This document shows, piece by piece, positions 52,575 to 63,489 of a stretch of DNA of 64,000 nucleotides. Within the stretch, counting starts at the first letter, position 1; each line of letters begins with the position of its first letter. The stretch covers positions 1,426,001 to 1,490,000 of the forward strand of contig JAHDVF020000060.1 in the NCBI GenBank assembly GCA_022606425.2, written 5' to 3'. The translations under genes and the position numbers were made by a program. The notes beneath the pieces are model-generated. The model worked only from the letters and a program-made list of their open reading frames with translations. It had not been told where the DNA came from and made no database searches. The stretch is from Lepidostoma basale (lineage: Eukaryota > Arthropoda > Insecta > Trichoptera > Lepidostomatidae).

Positions 52575-53045
52575 ACGTAAGTCCCGCATGGACCGGGGAC
52601 GGGCCTAGGGAGTTCACGAGTGAAGCTGACGAAAGGCGCCGCTGCGCCTATAACAGCTTCGGGTAAGGGAAGGGAGCCCTCTATGGCTCGGCCATTTTAT
52701 TATAAACCGTCTCTAACTCTTCTTCCCCTGTCTACTTACTCTACTGTTTTTTTCCCCTAAACCAAACATTTACTCTCTTCCACCCCCAACTGTGTCCTGC
52801 CTTCCTTCACTATTAATTTTAAGATTTTTACTTTATATTCCTTAACAGATAAGATGATTGTATTGGCTGTATATACCATGTGTTTGTGTTTGGGTTGATT
52901 TTCGTAAATGAAATAACATTGAAATAATGTCAGTCCCGGATGGACAGGGGACGGGCCTAGGAAGTGAATGAGCGAGGCTGACGAAAGGGCGTCGCTGCGC
53001 CCTATAGCAGCCTCGGGTAAGCGGTGGGTACCCCTTCTATGTCTC
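52575..53045. repeat. Direct repeat pair of about 115 bp
   Basis: 52575-52690 and 52922-53042 share AGTCCCG(C/G)ATGGAC, GGGGACGGGCCTAGG, GCTGACGAAAGG and GGGTAAG, in the same orientation, 230 bp apart, at an estimated 80% identity. The spacer is unrelated AT-rich sequence. Element unknown. Confidence 0.65.
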
Positions 53046-53149
53046 TATGTCTCCAACCGGCTTATTACATTCACTTTCAGAGTCCAAGTCTCACAGGCAT
53101 ATATTAGAATAGCCCATATATAACATTTAACCATAAATATAATACATAT
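53046..53149 (-). mobile_element. LINE family D scrap
   Basis: CTCCAACCGGCTTATTACATTCACTTTCAG resembles the 10490-10530 block (inverted). Confidence 0.4.
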
Positions 53150-53154
53150 TAACC

Positions 53155-53695
53155 AACTAACTAACTAACTAACTAACCATCACGCCGTCTCCCCGACGGG
53201 TTAGGCAGAAAGAATGGACTGCTACACTTTTCTTTCCTGACATATTTCTCTCGCTTCCTCAACATTCATACATCGTGTCATGTACGCACGTCGATTTCTC
53301 CGACTCCTCACGTTACCTACATTTAATATCTGATTTATTTGATCGTGCCACGTTTTCCTCGGTCTTCGTCTATTTCTGGTTCCATTTATATCGTTAACAT
53401 ACGAGTATACTTTTTTTACCATTCTTTCTTCATTCATTGCTTCCATATATCCAAACCATCTTAATGATCTTTTCATTATTTTGTTCATAACACCATCATT
53501 CCAATGCGCATTCACTTCTTATATTTTCATTCGACACTCTATCATTCACAGAATATTCACACATTCGTCTAAGAGATCTAATTTCTACAACATTTATTCT
53601 ACTTTTATCCTTCTTTTACCGGTTCCATGCTTCGCTTCCATACATAAGGGACGGAAGAAGAACACCGTTGTGCACTGCCATTCTAGATTATAATA
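53155..53695 (-). mobile_element. LINE family A copy with tail
   Basis: (CTAA)5 tail, a frame ending at the start of the QERKV block, KRSLRWFGYMEAM, RRRPRKTWHDQINQIL, and upstream back to MAVHNGVLLPSLMYGSEAW. 5' truncation just after AVHN. Confidence 0.82.
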
Positions 53696-54049
53696 AATAT
53701 ATTCTTTCTAAATATTCCAATTTCCTTGGAAGGTGACATTAAGTGACCCGTATCACCTGGCACCGGAATTCCATTATTACTGCATCGCTGCTTACCCTTT
53801 TCGTGGATTGTGGTCTCCCTGTACCTCCTTTGATATGATTGCATGACGTCACGAGCCCTTACAAATCAGATGCTTGCGAATTTCAAACGGATATGTGGGT
53901 GCCAAAAAAGAGAAATTTTCTAATACGAGGAATAGGGTAAGGGCTGTCGTTACTAGGATTTAAATAATTTATCATTCAAATTTTATATATTTTTTAATGT
54001 ATACAAAGACTTGTAGACAAATACTGGATTTTACCTATTACGAGTGTAT
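53696..54049. other. Unassigned intergenic DNA
   Basis: No gene or repeat recognised. Confidence 0.4.
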
Positions 54050-54411
54050 TAATCTTCTTCTTCTTCTTTTAATAGATCTGACGATCTGTGACACAGAAGT
54101 CATATCTCGTCGGATGATGAGATCCAGCTGTCCCTCCATCTCTTAGGCGGTCTTCCAGGTGGGCGGTGTCCGGAGGTCTTCTGGATCTACTCCACTGAAC
54201 GATATCCTCTATTTCGCAGGTTTTCTTATGTCTACGTTGCGAACACGATCTCAGAGGGTTTTTCCAGTAATTGATCTTAGGACCTTCATCTCCGATGTTC
54301 TTAGTAGTCCCATGGTTCGCACAGTGTCAGCCCGCGTCTCTACAGCGTACGTCATGATAGGTCGCACGCATGTTTTATAGATTCTGATCTTGCTGTCGAT
54401 ACGCATGTGCT
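54050..54411 (-). mobile_element. LINE family F, C-terminal fragment
   Basis: Minus-strand order: MTYAVETRADTVRTMGLLRT-like block, MKVLRSIT...LRDRVRNVDI, then the GRPPGRPPKRWRDSWI-type tail at about 54120-54170. Closely related to family E. Confidence 0.65.
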
Positions 54412-54537
54412 TGTTCTTCCAGACCAGATTCTTCAGGCATCCTGTTCTTCCAAACCAGATTCTTCAGGCATCCTGTTCTTCCAGACCAGATTCTTCAGGC
54501 ATCCTATTCTTTCAGACCAGATTCTTCAGGCATCCGG
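54412..54537. repeat. 31-bp tandem repeat, four copies
   Basis: Unit TGTTCTTCCAGACCAGATTC plus TTCAGGCATCC, with single-base differences. It expands a piece of LINE family F coding sequence. Confidence 0.85.
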
Positions 54538-54822
54538 TGTATTAATCATTAAAAAAAATCAGTCATTAAAAAAAAAATAATGTTGTATATAAACTGGTCA
54601 AAATTAAAAAGCATATAAAGATTGCCGAGTTTTCTCCAGGCGATATCTAGTAATATGTGATAATTGGGTTGATAGCCTTTCACATTACATTAATAAAGAT
54701 TTTCTGCTTAATGCTTACCTCTAGTCTCAATAGATGGCGCTAGTGTAAATTGAACTAAAATATTATGATGAAAAATGGAGAACAATGATAATATTAAATT
54801 GAATTTATTCTTGTGAACTAGT
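54538..54822. other. Unassigned DNA with a small dispersed repeat
   Basis: 54655-54760 (TTAATAAAGATTTTCTGCTTA, ATAGATGGCGCTAGTGTA) matches 3335-3410. Confidence 0.5.
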
Positions 54823-55340
54823 TTAAAAAAAACATTTTTGGTATAAGGGCAGCACTTGACGCAGTTGATCAACATTTACTTCAGGGAAGGGTAATTTTAA
54901 AATGTGCGTTTTGAGTCTCGATCTAAACTCTGACTGATTCTCAATGCATTTGAGGTCTGCTGGAAGATTGTTCCAGGTTGAAGGTCCGGCTACCGTGAAG
55001 GCTCGGTCTCCAAAGTTTGTGTGAGGACAGCGTTTTGGTACAGTCAATCTACCGATCGCAGGAGACTTAGCTGATCGCAATGTAGACTGTCTGGCATTCA
55101 AGTTCTCGTTGATGCAGAGTTCAGATATATAAGCTGGTGCCATTGCATACAACGCCTAAAAGACTGATCAGAAGAGCTTGTATTGTATCCTTTCTGGACA
55201 TTTCAGCCGATGGGACTCCTTTAGAGAACGTTTGAAGAGGCCCACATCCAGCAACGAAGAGACGGTAAGGAAGAAATATAATGTTCAAGCGGTATGCAAT
55301 GTACCTCGGGGTATTCCTATATTTTATTAAGGGTGTCAAC
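54823..55340 (-). mobile_element. CR1/jockey-like LINE, C-terminal fragment
   Basis: Minus strand: RNTPRYIAYRLNIIFLPYRL, then APAYISELCI, LRSAKSPAIGRLTVPKR, FGDRAFTVAGPSTWNNLPADL and FRSRLKTHIL. The GDRAF...AGP...WN.LP end is typical of CR1-like ORF2 C-termini. A frameshift lies near 55145. Confidence 0.75.
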
Positions 55341-55640
55341 TACTGGGGTAGCCGCCCCTTTTGCTGGGCACTACGAGGGGTATAGGCGCCCAAAAGCGAC
55401 CGAATACGGGCAGGACCCAGGCGAGGGTGGAATACGGAATGAGTGCATATTTTTGACAGCTTTCGGAATTTTTGAGTGTTCTGAATTTGAATTTCTTACC
55501 AAGAAATAAGAAATTCGTACCTACCCTTACGTATTATATGGGGTTCTGGTTATTTTTATACATGTAGATATTCGTGTAGGAACATTATGTAAAGAAATAT
55601 AAAGCCCGCCCTTGCAATATACCACCGCAAAATAGTAACT
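55341..55640. other. Unassigned intergenic DNA
   Basis: GC-richer at 55345-55440 (GGCACTACGAGGGGTATAGG). Nothing recognised. Confidence 0.35.
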
Positions 55641-55641
55641 T

Positions 55642-56090
55642 ACTAACTAATCATCATGCCGTCACCCCGAAGAGGTAGGCAGAAAGAATGGACTGCCACA
55701 CTTTTCTTTCCTGACATATTTCTCTCGATTCCTTAACATTCACTGGATTTCTCGGACTCCTCACATGGCCGACATTCAATATTTGATTTATTTGATCGTG
55801 CCACGTTTTCTTCGGTCATACATAAGGGTCGGTAGAAGAACACCATTGTGCACTGCCATTCTTGATTTTTTGGATAGGTTTTTGTTTGCGATGACAACTT
55901 TAAGTGCACCATTCACTTAGTTGCCTGCCCCAACCCTTCTTTCAATATCCCTCTCCACTCGCCCATCTCTTGTAAACATACTACCTAAATACACGAACTC
56001 AACTATTTGCTCCAAATTTTCACCATTCACGCTAATGTTGCAGACTGTCATGGTTTCTTCCTTTTCAAAAATCATTACCTTGCAAAATTG
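55642..56090 (-). mobile_element. LINE family A copy with large internal deletion
   Basis: Short (CTAA) remnant, the inverted 3' end to RPKKTWHDQINQIL (about 55815), then a jump to TLMYx...AVHNGVLL, and on to the MIFEKEETMTVCNISVNGEN block in one frame. Confidence 0.75.
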
Positions 56091-56129
56091 TAAAATCGTT
56101 AAAAATCTAACTATAATAATTAACATCAC

Positions 56130-56335
56130 AATGCAATGTTTCCCTCGGTTCTCTTCGATTCTGTACTCCATTCACATTATAAACGTTTACTTTCTCAACC
56201 ATTATTTCTTCATCCGTTTGAAGTTTCATATGTCCAAACCAACGCAGTGATCATCTCATTATTTTGTTCATAATACTTCCTTCCGATCTACATTCCTTCC
56301 TGACATCAGCATTTTAAATTCTGTAGAAAATGGTG
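56130..56335 (-). mobile_element. LINE family A-prime fragment
   Basis: Minus strand FQNADVRKECRSEGSI, RWFGHMKL and VNGVQNREEPREx; no tail. Confidence 0.6.
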
Positions 56336-56439
56336 CGAATGTTGAAATCGTTGACCTTGGCAGCATTAACACTAAAGCGCTTGACCCGGACATTGAAATA
56401 AAATGCACAATTGAAGTTGCACGAGCTGCATATAATAAA

Positions 56440-57036
56440 ACTTGTAGATCTTATACTTGTAGACTATAGACTTGCAGACAAATAGACTTGTAGACTTGTA
56501 GACAATACCTTTTAGACAATAGACTTGTAGACTCGTAGACAATAGACTGGTAGACAATAGACTTGTAGATAATAGACTCGTAGACAATAGACTCATAGAC
56601 AATAGACTTGTAAACAATATACTTGTAGGCAATAGACTTGTACACAATAGACTTGCAGACAATACCTTGTGGACAATAGACTTGTATACAAAAGACTTGT
56701 AGACAATAGACTTGTAGATAATAGACTCGTAGACAATACCTTGTAGACGATAGACTTGTATTCAATAGACTCGTAGACAATAGACTCGTAGACAAGAGAC
56801 TTGTATTCAATAGACTCGTAGACAATAGACTCGTAGACAATATACTTGTAGATAATAGACTAGTAGACAATAGACTTGCAGAAAATAGACTTGTAGACAA
56901 TAGACTTGTAGACAATAGACTTGTAGACAATAGACTTGTAGACAATAGACTTGTAGACAACAGACTTGTAGACAATAGAATTGTTGACAATAGACTTGTA
57001 GACAATAGACTAGCAGAAAATAGACTTGTAGACAGT
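56440..57036. repeat. 15-bp minisatellite (ACTTGTAGACAATAG)n
   Basis: Nearly 40 units, homogeneous in 56880-57000 and more diverged toward 56440. Because 15 is divisible by 3, the minus strand stays open in phase (STSLL repeats). Not a gene. Confidence 0.93.
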
Positions 57037-57425
57037 CGTGTCATTAGAATACCTCAAACTGGATTAGATAACCTAAGGGAAACGTTCACACGGAGGTCAG
57101 AGGAAGCGTTTGAAGGACTCCCTACAAGCGAACCTTCAAAGGACTAACAACAATGGAGACTGCTGGGAAAAGACAGCAAAAGGCAGACCTAAGTGGAGAC
57201 TAACTATTCATAAATCACGCAAGACTTTGAAACACAGTGTAGAGACGACGCCGCAGAGATGAAGAGGAGGAGAAAGAAGAGACTATCGGGAGACGGTGGT
57301 GGTTCCACTGCCAAAGCCTTCTCCTAGATGCCCCAGAGGCTCTTAAGCCACATGAGGACCCACAACCGTGAAGGAACAGTCTTCCTCAGAGACGAGAGAC
57401 AGCAGATGATGATGACTGAACGAAT
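57037..57425 (+). mobile_element. Probable LINE 3' region of an unnamed family
   Basis: Plus strand contains EAFEGLPTSEPSKD and AEMKRRRKKRLSGDGGG, with stops, and ends GAGACAGCAGATGATGATGA, a (GATGA) tail like that of family G. The family is uncertain. Confidence 0.4.
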
Positions 57426-57788
57426 ATGATGTTAAGTCTTTATTTTTTGGGATGTTTGCCTTCTACTAACATCTGAATAGCGAGTGCTTTACGAGAATGT
57501 GCCTCTTTGAGGATTTCTCCATGGCGAACAGAATATTTACACCCTGCGGAAAAATTATCAATATTTATTACCGCGAGTACTTCGCGCGCGCAGCCATAAG
57601 AAACATTTATAAAAATGGCGGGAAATCTCAATTCTCGTGAAAATTCACGTGGCCCTGTGTACGCGTATTTTATGTAGTATTTCAGCCGGTACACTTCAAC
57701 CCCAGAAAGTCAGCGATTTAAGGTTGTTCTTTTTATTGTTTTCAGCCAATTTTACTCCGCTGCTGGATATAGGCATTTTTTAACCTTT
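57426..57788. other. Non-repeat intergenic DNA
   Basis: No repeat match. An 84-codon minus-strand frame (57440-57694) exists but resembles nothing I know. Contains AAAAATGGCGGGAA. Confidence 0.35.
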
Positions 57789-57789
57789 C

Positions 57790-58110
57790 CCTAACTAACT
57801 AACTAACTAACCATCATGCCGTCTCCCCGAAGGGGTAGGTAGAAAGAAGGGAGTGCCACACTTTTCTTTCCTGACATATTTCTCTCGCTTCCTCAACATT
57901 CATACATCGTGTCATGCACGCGTGTCGATTTCTCCGAAGTCTCACGTGGCCGACATGAAATATTTCATTGATTTGATCGTGGCACGTTTCCCTCGGTCTT
58001 CCTCTATTTCTAGTTCCATTTACATCGTAAACATACTTTTTTTTACTATTCTTTTCATGTGTCCAGACCATCTTAATGATCATTTCATAATTTTTTTCAT
58101 AACACGATTA
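57790..58110 (-). mobile_element. LINE family A copy with tail
   Basis: (CTAA)4 tail; 89-residue frame with YDVNGTRNRGRPRETCHDQI and LSTYPFGETA. 5' truncated at the RMVxK block. Confidence 0.8.
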
Positions 58111-58139
58111 TGATGGGTTCACGATTACCCATTTCTTCA

Positions 58140-58460
58140 GATTAATCACGAGATTGTCTTGGAGGGTATCCTTCTTTATGTTCAGGGTGGTCATATTCGA
58201 CAGCGTCAGTATAAACTGTTTTATCTCTCACGATGTAAAATCAACCTGCCTCTGGTGATGCTGGTGGGAAGAGCAATCAAACTACTGAACATGATCGCAT
58301 CGGAGATCGACGTCTTTCATATTAGTGTAAGTACGTTCAGAAGACAAATACACTCAACTTTAGAGAGTATCCTGTATTTCTAAAGTCGAACCACCTGTCA
58401 TTCGTTCCTGGTAAATATTATATTATATTTTACCTGTTCTCAATAAATGTCTAAAATTTT
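58140..58460 (+). repeat. Family X copy
   Basis: TTGGAGGGTATCCTTCTTTATG to ACCTGTTCTCAATAAATGTC; closest to 5391-5700. The ATTTGA tail is missing. Confidence 0.7.
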
Positions 58461-58474
58461 AATTGTCCTCTTTG

Positions 58475-58840
58475 ATTCACTCGAAGCAAGGGCAGACACA
58501 GTAAGGACCAAACAAGTTTTGAGGACTTCCAAAATGAAGACACTGGACGATAGCAGGCAAGACACTGAGAGATCGCGTGAGGAACACCAGAATAAGAGAG
58601 ATATGTGAGGTTGAGGATATTATAAGATGGAGCAGACAGCGAAAAAGGGACGGTCATGTTCAAAGAATGGACACCACCAGACCCCCCCAAATATTGCATT
58701 GCATAATCAGCCTCATGGGACTCATTCTCGTGGAAGACCTCCTAAAAGATGTAAGGAAAGCTGGGAATCTACCTCACAGGAGGAGCAACACTCTGGAGAA
58801 CAGACCACATAGGTCTACAACAAGGAAGAAGAAGAAGATT
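58475..58840 (+). mobile_element. LINE family E, C-terminal fragment
   Basis: Plus strand: RADTVRTKQVLRTSKMKTLD, RDRVRNTRIREICEVEDII, WSRQRKRDGHVQRMDTTRPP, then (shifted frame) HSRGRPPKRCKESWESTSQE. The clearest copy of family E. Confidence 0.78.
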
Positions 58841-58849
58841 TACTTCCAT

Positions 58850-58940
58850 ACACGAGGGTCGGTACACGAACACTTTTGTGCACTATCATCTTCCTTTTTT
58901 TTATAGGCTTTTGTTTGCGATGACCATTTTAATTGCTCTG
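58850..58940 (-). mobile_element. LINE family A-prime scrap
   Basis: TACTTCCATACACGAGGGTCGGTACACG...TTTGTTTGCGATGACC matches the YGS...AVHN-IANKN block, inverted. Confidence 0.5.
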
Positions 58941-59220
58941 AGTCCGAGTGTGTTTCCTGCAATGGTGCAAAGAGCTTTCATCTCCGAGTTTTAATATAAT
59001 TTTCGATAAGTTATGCTAGTCGGACGGTACACGGTGAAATTTGACGCATAAACACTTGTTCTACCGTTTCCTTTGTCATAAGGGAGGAAAAACGCGTAAA
59101 ATGTCTCAAAGTATCAAAGATATACAATGAAACTTATTCGCATATCATAAACCGCGTAAAAAAACATCACCCCTTAATATTGTTCGATATTCGAAAAGTG
59201 GATACGTATGTTATGATATC
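58941..59220. other. Unassigned intergenic DNA
   Basis: Nothing recognised. Confidence 0.4.
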
Positions 59221-59224
59221 TATA

Positions 59225-59520
59225 AAGAGCCCGATGTGATCAGATCCATCAAAGTAGGGTGCTTGAGATGGGCTGGTCACATAATCAGAATGGACGACGA
59301 CAACCCTACAAAACGCCTCACGCTCTCAGTACCACAGGGACGTAGAAGACCAGGAAGGCCCAAAATGCGATGGATGGACAGTGTCAACACGGATGCATCG
59401 GTGTTGCAAGTGAGAAATTGGAGAATAAGGGCATCAAACAGACAAGAATGGAGGAAGCTCCTGGATTCAGCCAAGGCCCACCCAGGGCTGTCGAGCTTAG
59501 GATGATGATGATGATGATGG
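59225..59520 (+). mobile_element. LINE family G, C-terminal fragment with (GAT)n tail
   Basis: Plus strand, one frame: IRSIKVGCLRWAGHIIRMDD, GRRRPGRPKMRWMDSVNTD, NRQEWRKLLDSAKAHPGLSS, stop, then GATGATGATGATGATGATGG. The C-terminus is intact; all upstream parts are missing. Confidence 0.8.
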
Positions 59521-59639
59521 ATACATATGTTATAGGATGCTCCCCAAAACCCTGGACATACATGATCAGCAACTTTGTCATACATGATCAGGACATACAT
59601 GATCAGCAACAAGTCATAGAGAGAGTCAGTATTTACTAT

Positions 59640-59698
59640 TCTTCTTCTTCGGTCTGAATCTAACGATTGGTCTGCAGCAAGGCGACGCATCTACTCCT
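59640..59698 (-). mobile_element. LINE family B, terminal scrap
   Basis: Matches 1690-1745 (GATTGGTCTGCAGCAAGGCG), inverted end RCVALLQTNR. Joined directly to family E at about 59699. Confidence 0.6.
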
Positions 59699-60125
59699 CC
59701 TCTCGTTCTCCAGAGTGTTGCTCCTCCTGTGAGTTAGACTCCCAGCTGTCCTTCCATCTTTTAGGAGGTCTTCCATGAGGACGAGTGCCATAAGGCTGAG
59801 TATGCAATGCAATATAGGGGAGTCTGGTAGTGCCCATTCTTTGAACATGAACAGTCACTTTTACGCCGTCTGTTCCATTTTATAATGTCCATAACCTCAC
59901 ATTACTCTCTTATTCCGGTGTTCCTCACGGGATCTCTCAGTGTCTTGCCTGCTATCGTCCTCAGTGTCTTCATCTCAGAAGTCCTCAAAACATGTTTGGT
60001 TCTTACTGTGTCTGCCTTTGCTTCGACGCCATATGTTATAATTGGTCTTACGCATGCTTTATAGATTCTCATCTTACTCTTAATGGCCATGGTATTGAGT
60101 TTACATATTTCAAATATACTCATGA
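59699..60125 (-). mobile_element. LINE family E, C-terminal fragment
   Basis: Minus strand from MAIKSKMRIYKACVRPIITY, GVEAKADTVRTKHVLRTSEM, TLRTIAGKTLRDPVRNTGI to VLMEDLLKDGRTAGS. The two halves are in different frames. Confidence 0.75.
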
Positions 60126-60269
60126 TTCTAAGATTAGAATAATATTATCCTTCTGCGTTGTGGTGGAGTCTATCGATGTATTATACTTGTCTGGATCTGT
60201 AATATGAGAAAAAAACCCACTGCAGAATCAAAAGTTCAGAGAATCTAAAACGCGTTTTACAATCAGTAT
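60126..60269. other. Short unassigned spacer
   Basis: Nothing recognised. Confidence 0.4.
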
Positions 60270-61215
60270 CAAGATTTCTAAAGCAACCATGGATAATACA
60301 AAATGTAGAGTCAAGATGGGAGGAGAGCTCACAGATAAATTTATAGTATCACAGGGTCTCAAACAAGGTGATGGTTTAGCCCCAACACTTTTAACCTGAG
60401 TTTGGAATATGCCATAGAGAAAACTTACCACCTTAACACAAATCCCAACACATACTTTCAAAGCAGCCAGATCATAGGATATGCAGACGACCTTAACATT
60501 GTAGGAAGATCCCTAGCAGCCGTAAAAGAAGTATTTGAGCCTTTAGAGACAGCAGCCAAGGAGGTGGGTTTAGAGATAAACGAAGAAAAGACAAAAATAA
60601 TGAAACAAACCAGGAATGCAACCCATAACTCGAGGCGAACCATCAGATTCAAGGATAGATACAACTTTAAGATGGTGGAGGACTTCACTTACCTGGGCTC
60701 GTCTATGAGAGAGGAAAACGAAGATCACAAGGAAATCGAAAGAAGAATCGCAATTGGCAACAAAACATTCTTCTCTCTACTACCAGCACTCAAATCAAGA
60801 AACGTACACTGGAAAATCAAAATATATCCTGTATAAAACAATCATCCGAACAGTAGTGACCTATGGATGTGAGGCGTGGACAATTACAGCGAAATCTGCA
60901 GAGCGACTGGATACTTTTAAAGAAGGGTGCTGGGCAGAATTCTGGGACCTGTGAATGACGGTGAAGGCTGGAGAGTGCGGCATAATGACGAGCTGTACTA
61001 TATATACAAAGCTCCTAGTCTCTCCACACAGGTTAGACTGAATAGACTGAGATGGACCGGTCACGTGCAGAGGATTCCGTCATCGCGAACCCCAAAAAGA
61101 TTGCTCGAGTGGCACCCAGGTGGTAGAAGACCAATTGGACGACCAAGGCTGCGATGGGAGGATGAAGTTGGGAGAGATGGGGCGAAATTGTTACGAGTAT
61201 CAGATTAGAGGGTCG
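60270..61215 (+). mobile_element. LINE family H, RT palm to C-terminus
   Basis: Plus strand, several frames: GGELTDKFIVSQGLKQGDGL (RT), IIGYADDLNIVGRSLAAVKE (catalytic YADD), EVGLEINEEKTKIMKQTRN, FTYLGSSMREENEDHKEIER, then YKTIIRTVVTYGCEAWTITA and LNRLRWTGHVQRIPSSRTPK...GRPRLRWEDEV. About five frame breaks. It covers about 300 residues, more of the RT than any other non-A family here. Confidence 0.82.
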
Positions 61216-61680
61216 AAGCGGAGGACAGGAGGGGTTGGAGGCGAAGAATACTGGAGGCTAAGGCTCGATATGGGCTGTAGAGCCATCGAAGACGAAAGAA
61301 GTAAATCAAGATTTCTAGGGAAAAAACGAGCTCTGCAAACATATTGAAATCTTTTTTCATTCAAATTCAAATTTTGTTTAAATGCAACGTCTTTTTACGC
61401 ATTGAAAACCCGCGTAAAAATAGACTTGTTTTACGGGGATCGGATACTTTTCCTTGGGGTACACCAATTCATTTTTACTACCCCAGAGTACAAATTGCAG
61501 AAGTTGTCACGGCATTTTTTTTACAGTACTGGGGGGACCGAAAACTCTGGGGATAAATTGAAATGCATTACGTTTTTATGGGATATCCTGTATTTTTTTA
61601 AAATAAAATAAAAATGTAAATTGTACGATGGTAAGGTGTTAATAATCTGTTTCTTCTTATTATTTTTTGTTGAATCGCTC
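61216..61680. other. Unassigned intergenic DNA
   Basis: Family H may extend to about 61290 (DMGCRAIEDERSKSR). Beyond that nothing is recognised. Confidence 0.4.
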
Positions 61681-62760
61681 TTTACAAGATATCCAAGTAA
61701 TGTGTCTGCTTCATCATGACGTATGGGATAGAAGTCAGAGCCGATACCAATAGGACTAAGAACCTTCTTAGAATAACAGGAATGCGAACCCTACGCTCCA
61801 TCGCAGGCAGAACCCTCAGAGATCGGATCAGAAATGAGACGATAAGGTCTGTCTGTGGTGTTTGAAGACATACTAAGATGGGTAAGAAGCAGAATGCGCT
61901 TTTGGAGAGATTACGTGGACCGCATGGAGAATACACAAATTGCAAAAACTATTAAAATAATTCGAATTGTGAGCAAGTAGTTGAGTTCGTGTATTTAGGT
62001 AGTATGTTTACAGTGGAGAGGGATATTGAAAGAAGGGTTGGGGCAGGCAACAAAGTGAATGGTGCACTTAAAGTTGTCATCGCAAACAAAAACCTATCCA
62101 AAAAAGCAAGAATGGCAGTGTACAATGGTGTTCTTCTACCGACCCTTATGTATGAAAGCGAAGCATGGAACTGACAAAAGAAGGATGAAAGTAGAATAAA
62201 TGCAGTAGAAATGTGATATCTTAGACGAATGTGTGAATACTCTGTGTATGATGAGTGTCGAATGAAAATATAAGAAGTGAATGCGGTGCGAATGATGGTG
62301 TTATGCACAAAATAATTTAAGGATCATTTAAGGTGGTTTGGACACATGGAAAGAATGAATGAAGAAAAAATGGTAAAAAATATTATATGTTCACGATGTA
62401 AATGGAACCAGAAATAGAGGAAGACCGAGGAAAACGTGGCACGATCAAATAAATCAAATATTAGAGAAAGATATATACAGAGAAATCGACGTGCGTGCAT
62501 GACACGATGTATGAATGTTGAGGAAGCGAGAGAAATATGTCAGGACAGAAAAGTGTGGCAGTCCATTCTTTCTGATTACCCCTTCGGGGAGACGGCGTGA
62601 TGGTTAGTTAGTTAGTTAGTTAGCAAAAACTATTAACGAAGAAAACCCCAGCAATAAGAGATCATCAGAAAGGCCGCCGAAGAGTTGGAGAGATGGCTGG
62701 ACATCATCATCCCAGGACAGTTCACCGCGATAAACAGGTCATACGACCTAAATTAATAAT
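61681..62760 (+). mobile_element. LINE family E relative, split by a family A insertion
   Basis: 61720-61955 plus strand: MTYGIEVRADTNRTKNLLRI, TLRSIAGRTLRDRIRNETIR, then KxxxRMENTQIAKTI. It resumes at 62637-62760 with ASERPPKSWRDGWTSSSQDS-like sequence. The break lies exactly at the duplicated GCAAAAACTATTAA. Confidence 0.8.
61956..62622 (+). mobile_element. LINE family A insertion with perfect target-site duplication
   Basis: 5'-truncated copy starting before VEFVYLGSMFT, through MAVYNGVLLPTLMYESEAWN, to the degenerate SDYPFGETA end and (GTTA)5. Identical 14-bp flanks GCAAAAACTATTAA at 61942-61955 and 62623-62636. It carries its own frameshifts and stops (TGA in NW, TGA near EM), so the copy is not brand new, or was copied from a defective source. 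Confidence 0.92.
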
Positions 62761-63489
62761 AATATAAATGTCACGAAGTTAAACAGTGTCACCAAGTTAT
62801 CATAGTTAACCCTAATATTTATATGTTGCGTATATATTTTCATAATAATATTAGTAACAAGGGACGTAAAGGGAAACGCGAGATACGCTACAAGAATCCG
62901 CGCCCTGTGGAAGGGGTAAGGAATGAAGGGAGGAAAGGGGTGGGGTATGAAATGTAAGGGATAAAATAAGAAAGGAATTCTCCAAATGAAAACGTACGGT
63001 TGAAAATATGAAACTGTATCGTTCCAAGGAAGATAGTCAAATGCTAAAAAAAAAATATCAAAAGGGTTTTCCAAGGACATGGAAAATCAGAGGTGATTTG
63101 GTGGTACTACTACAATATATAAATAAATAAATAAAACTTATATTATAATTATTAACTTAAAAATTGATTAGATACTCAGGTGATTTTTCTGAAATCTCTT
63201 GATGGAAATTCATCTATATAAATAAAAATGTATATGTTCGTGTTCAAAATCTTAAATATCCGAAAGTGATTTATGCGTTGCAACGTTGCATTCGAATACG
63301 CGCGTGTTTTTACTTTGGATATCGTCTTCTCGGGAGTTCCAGCCATGTAGCTAATCTTCCCCTAAATGTTGGGAATTTCTTTCTTGGATGTTGAGATTGG
63401 ATGTTGTTGGATGGTGAGCGGAGGGTTTTTGTCGGATGTGATGGGTTAAGTCAGACATTTGGACCTGACTACCCGGGTAGGGAGGAGTG
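62761..63489. other. Unassigned intergenic DNA
   Basis: 62870-63030 is GC/AG-rich without repeat match. 63210-63300 starts ATCTATATAAATAAAAATGT, a phrase common at the ends of insect transposons, but no second end was found. Confidence 0.35.

Noticed and set aside
56372..57044. Minus-strand frame of 197 codons with STSLL repeats
   Set aside because: Product of the 15-bp minisatellite; no codon bias or homology beyond the repeat.
57440..57694. 84-codon minus-strand frame in non-repeat DNA
   Set aside because: No recognisable domain and length compatible with chance; kept only as a note in the spacer entry.
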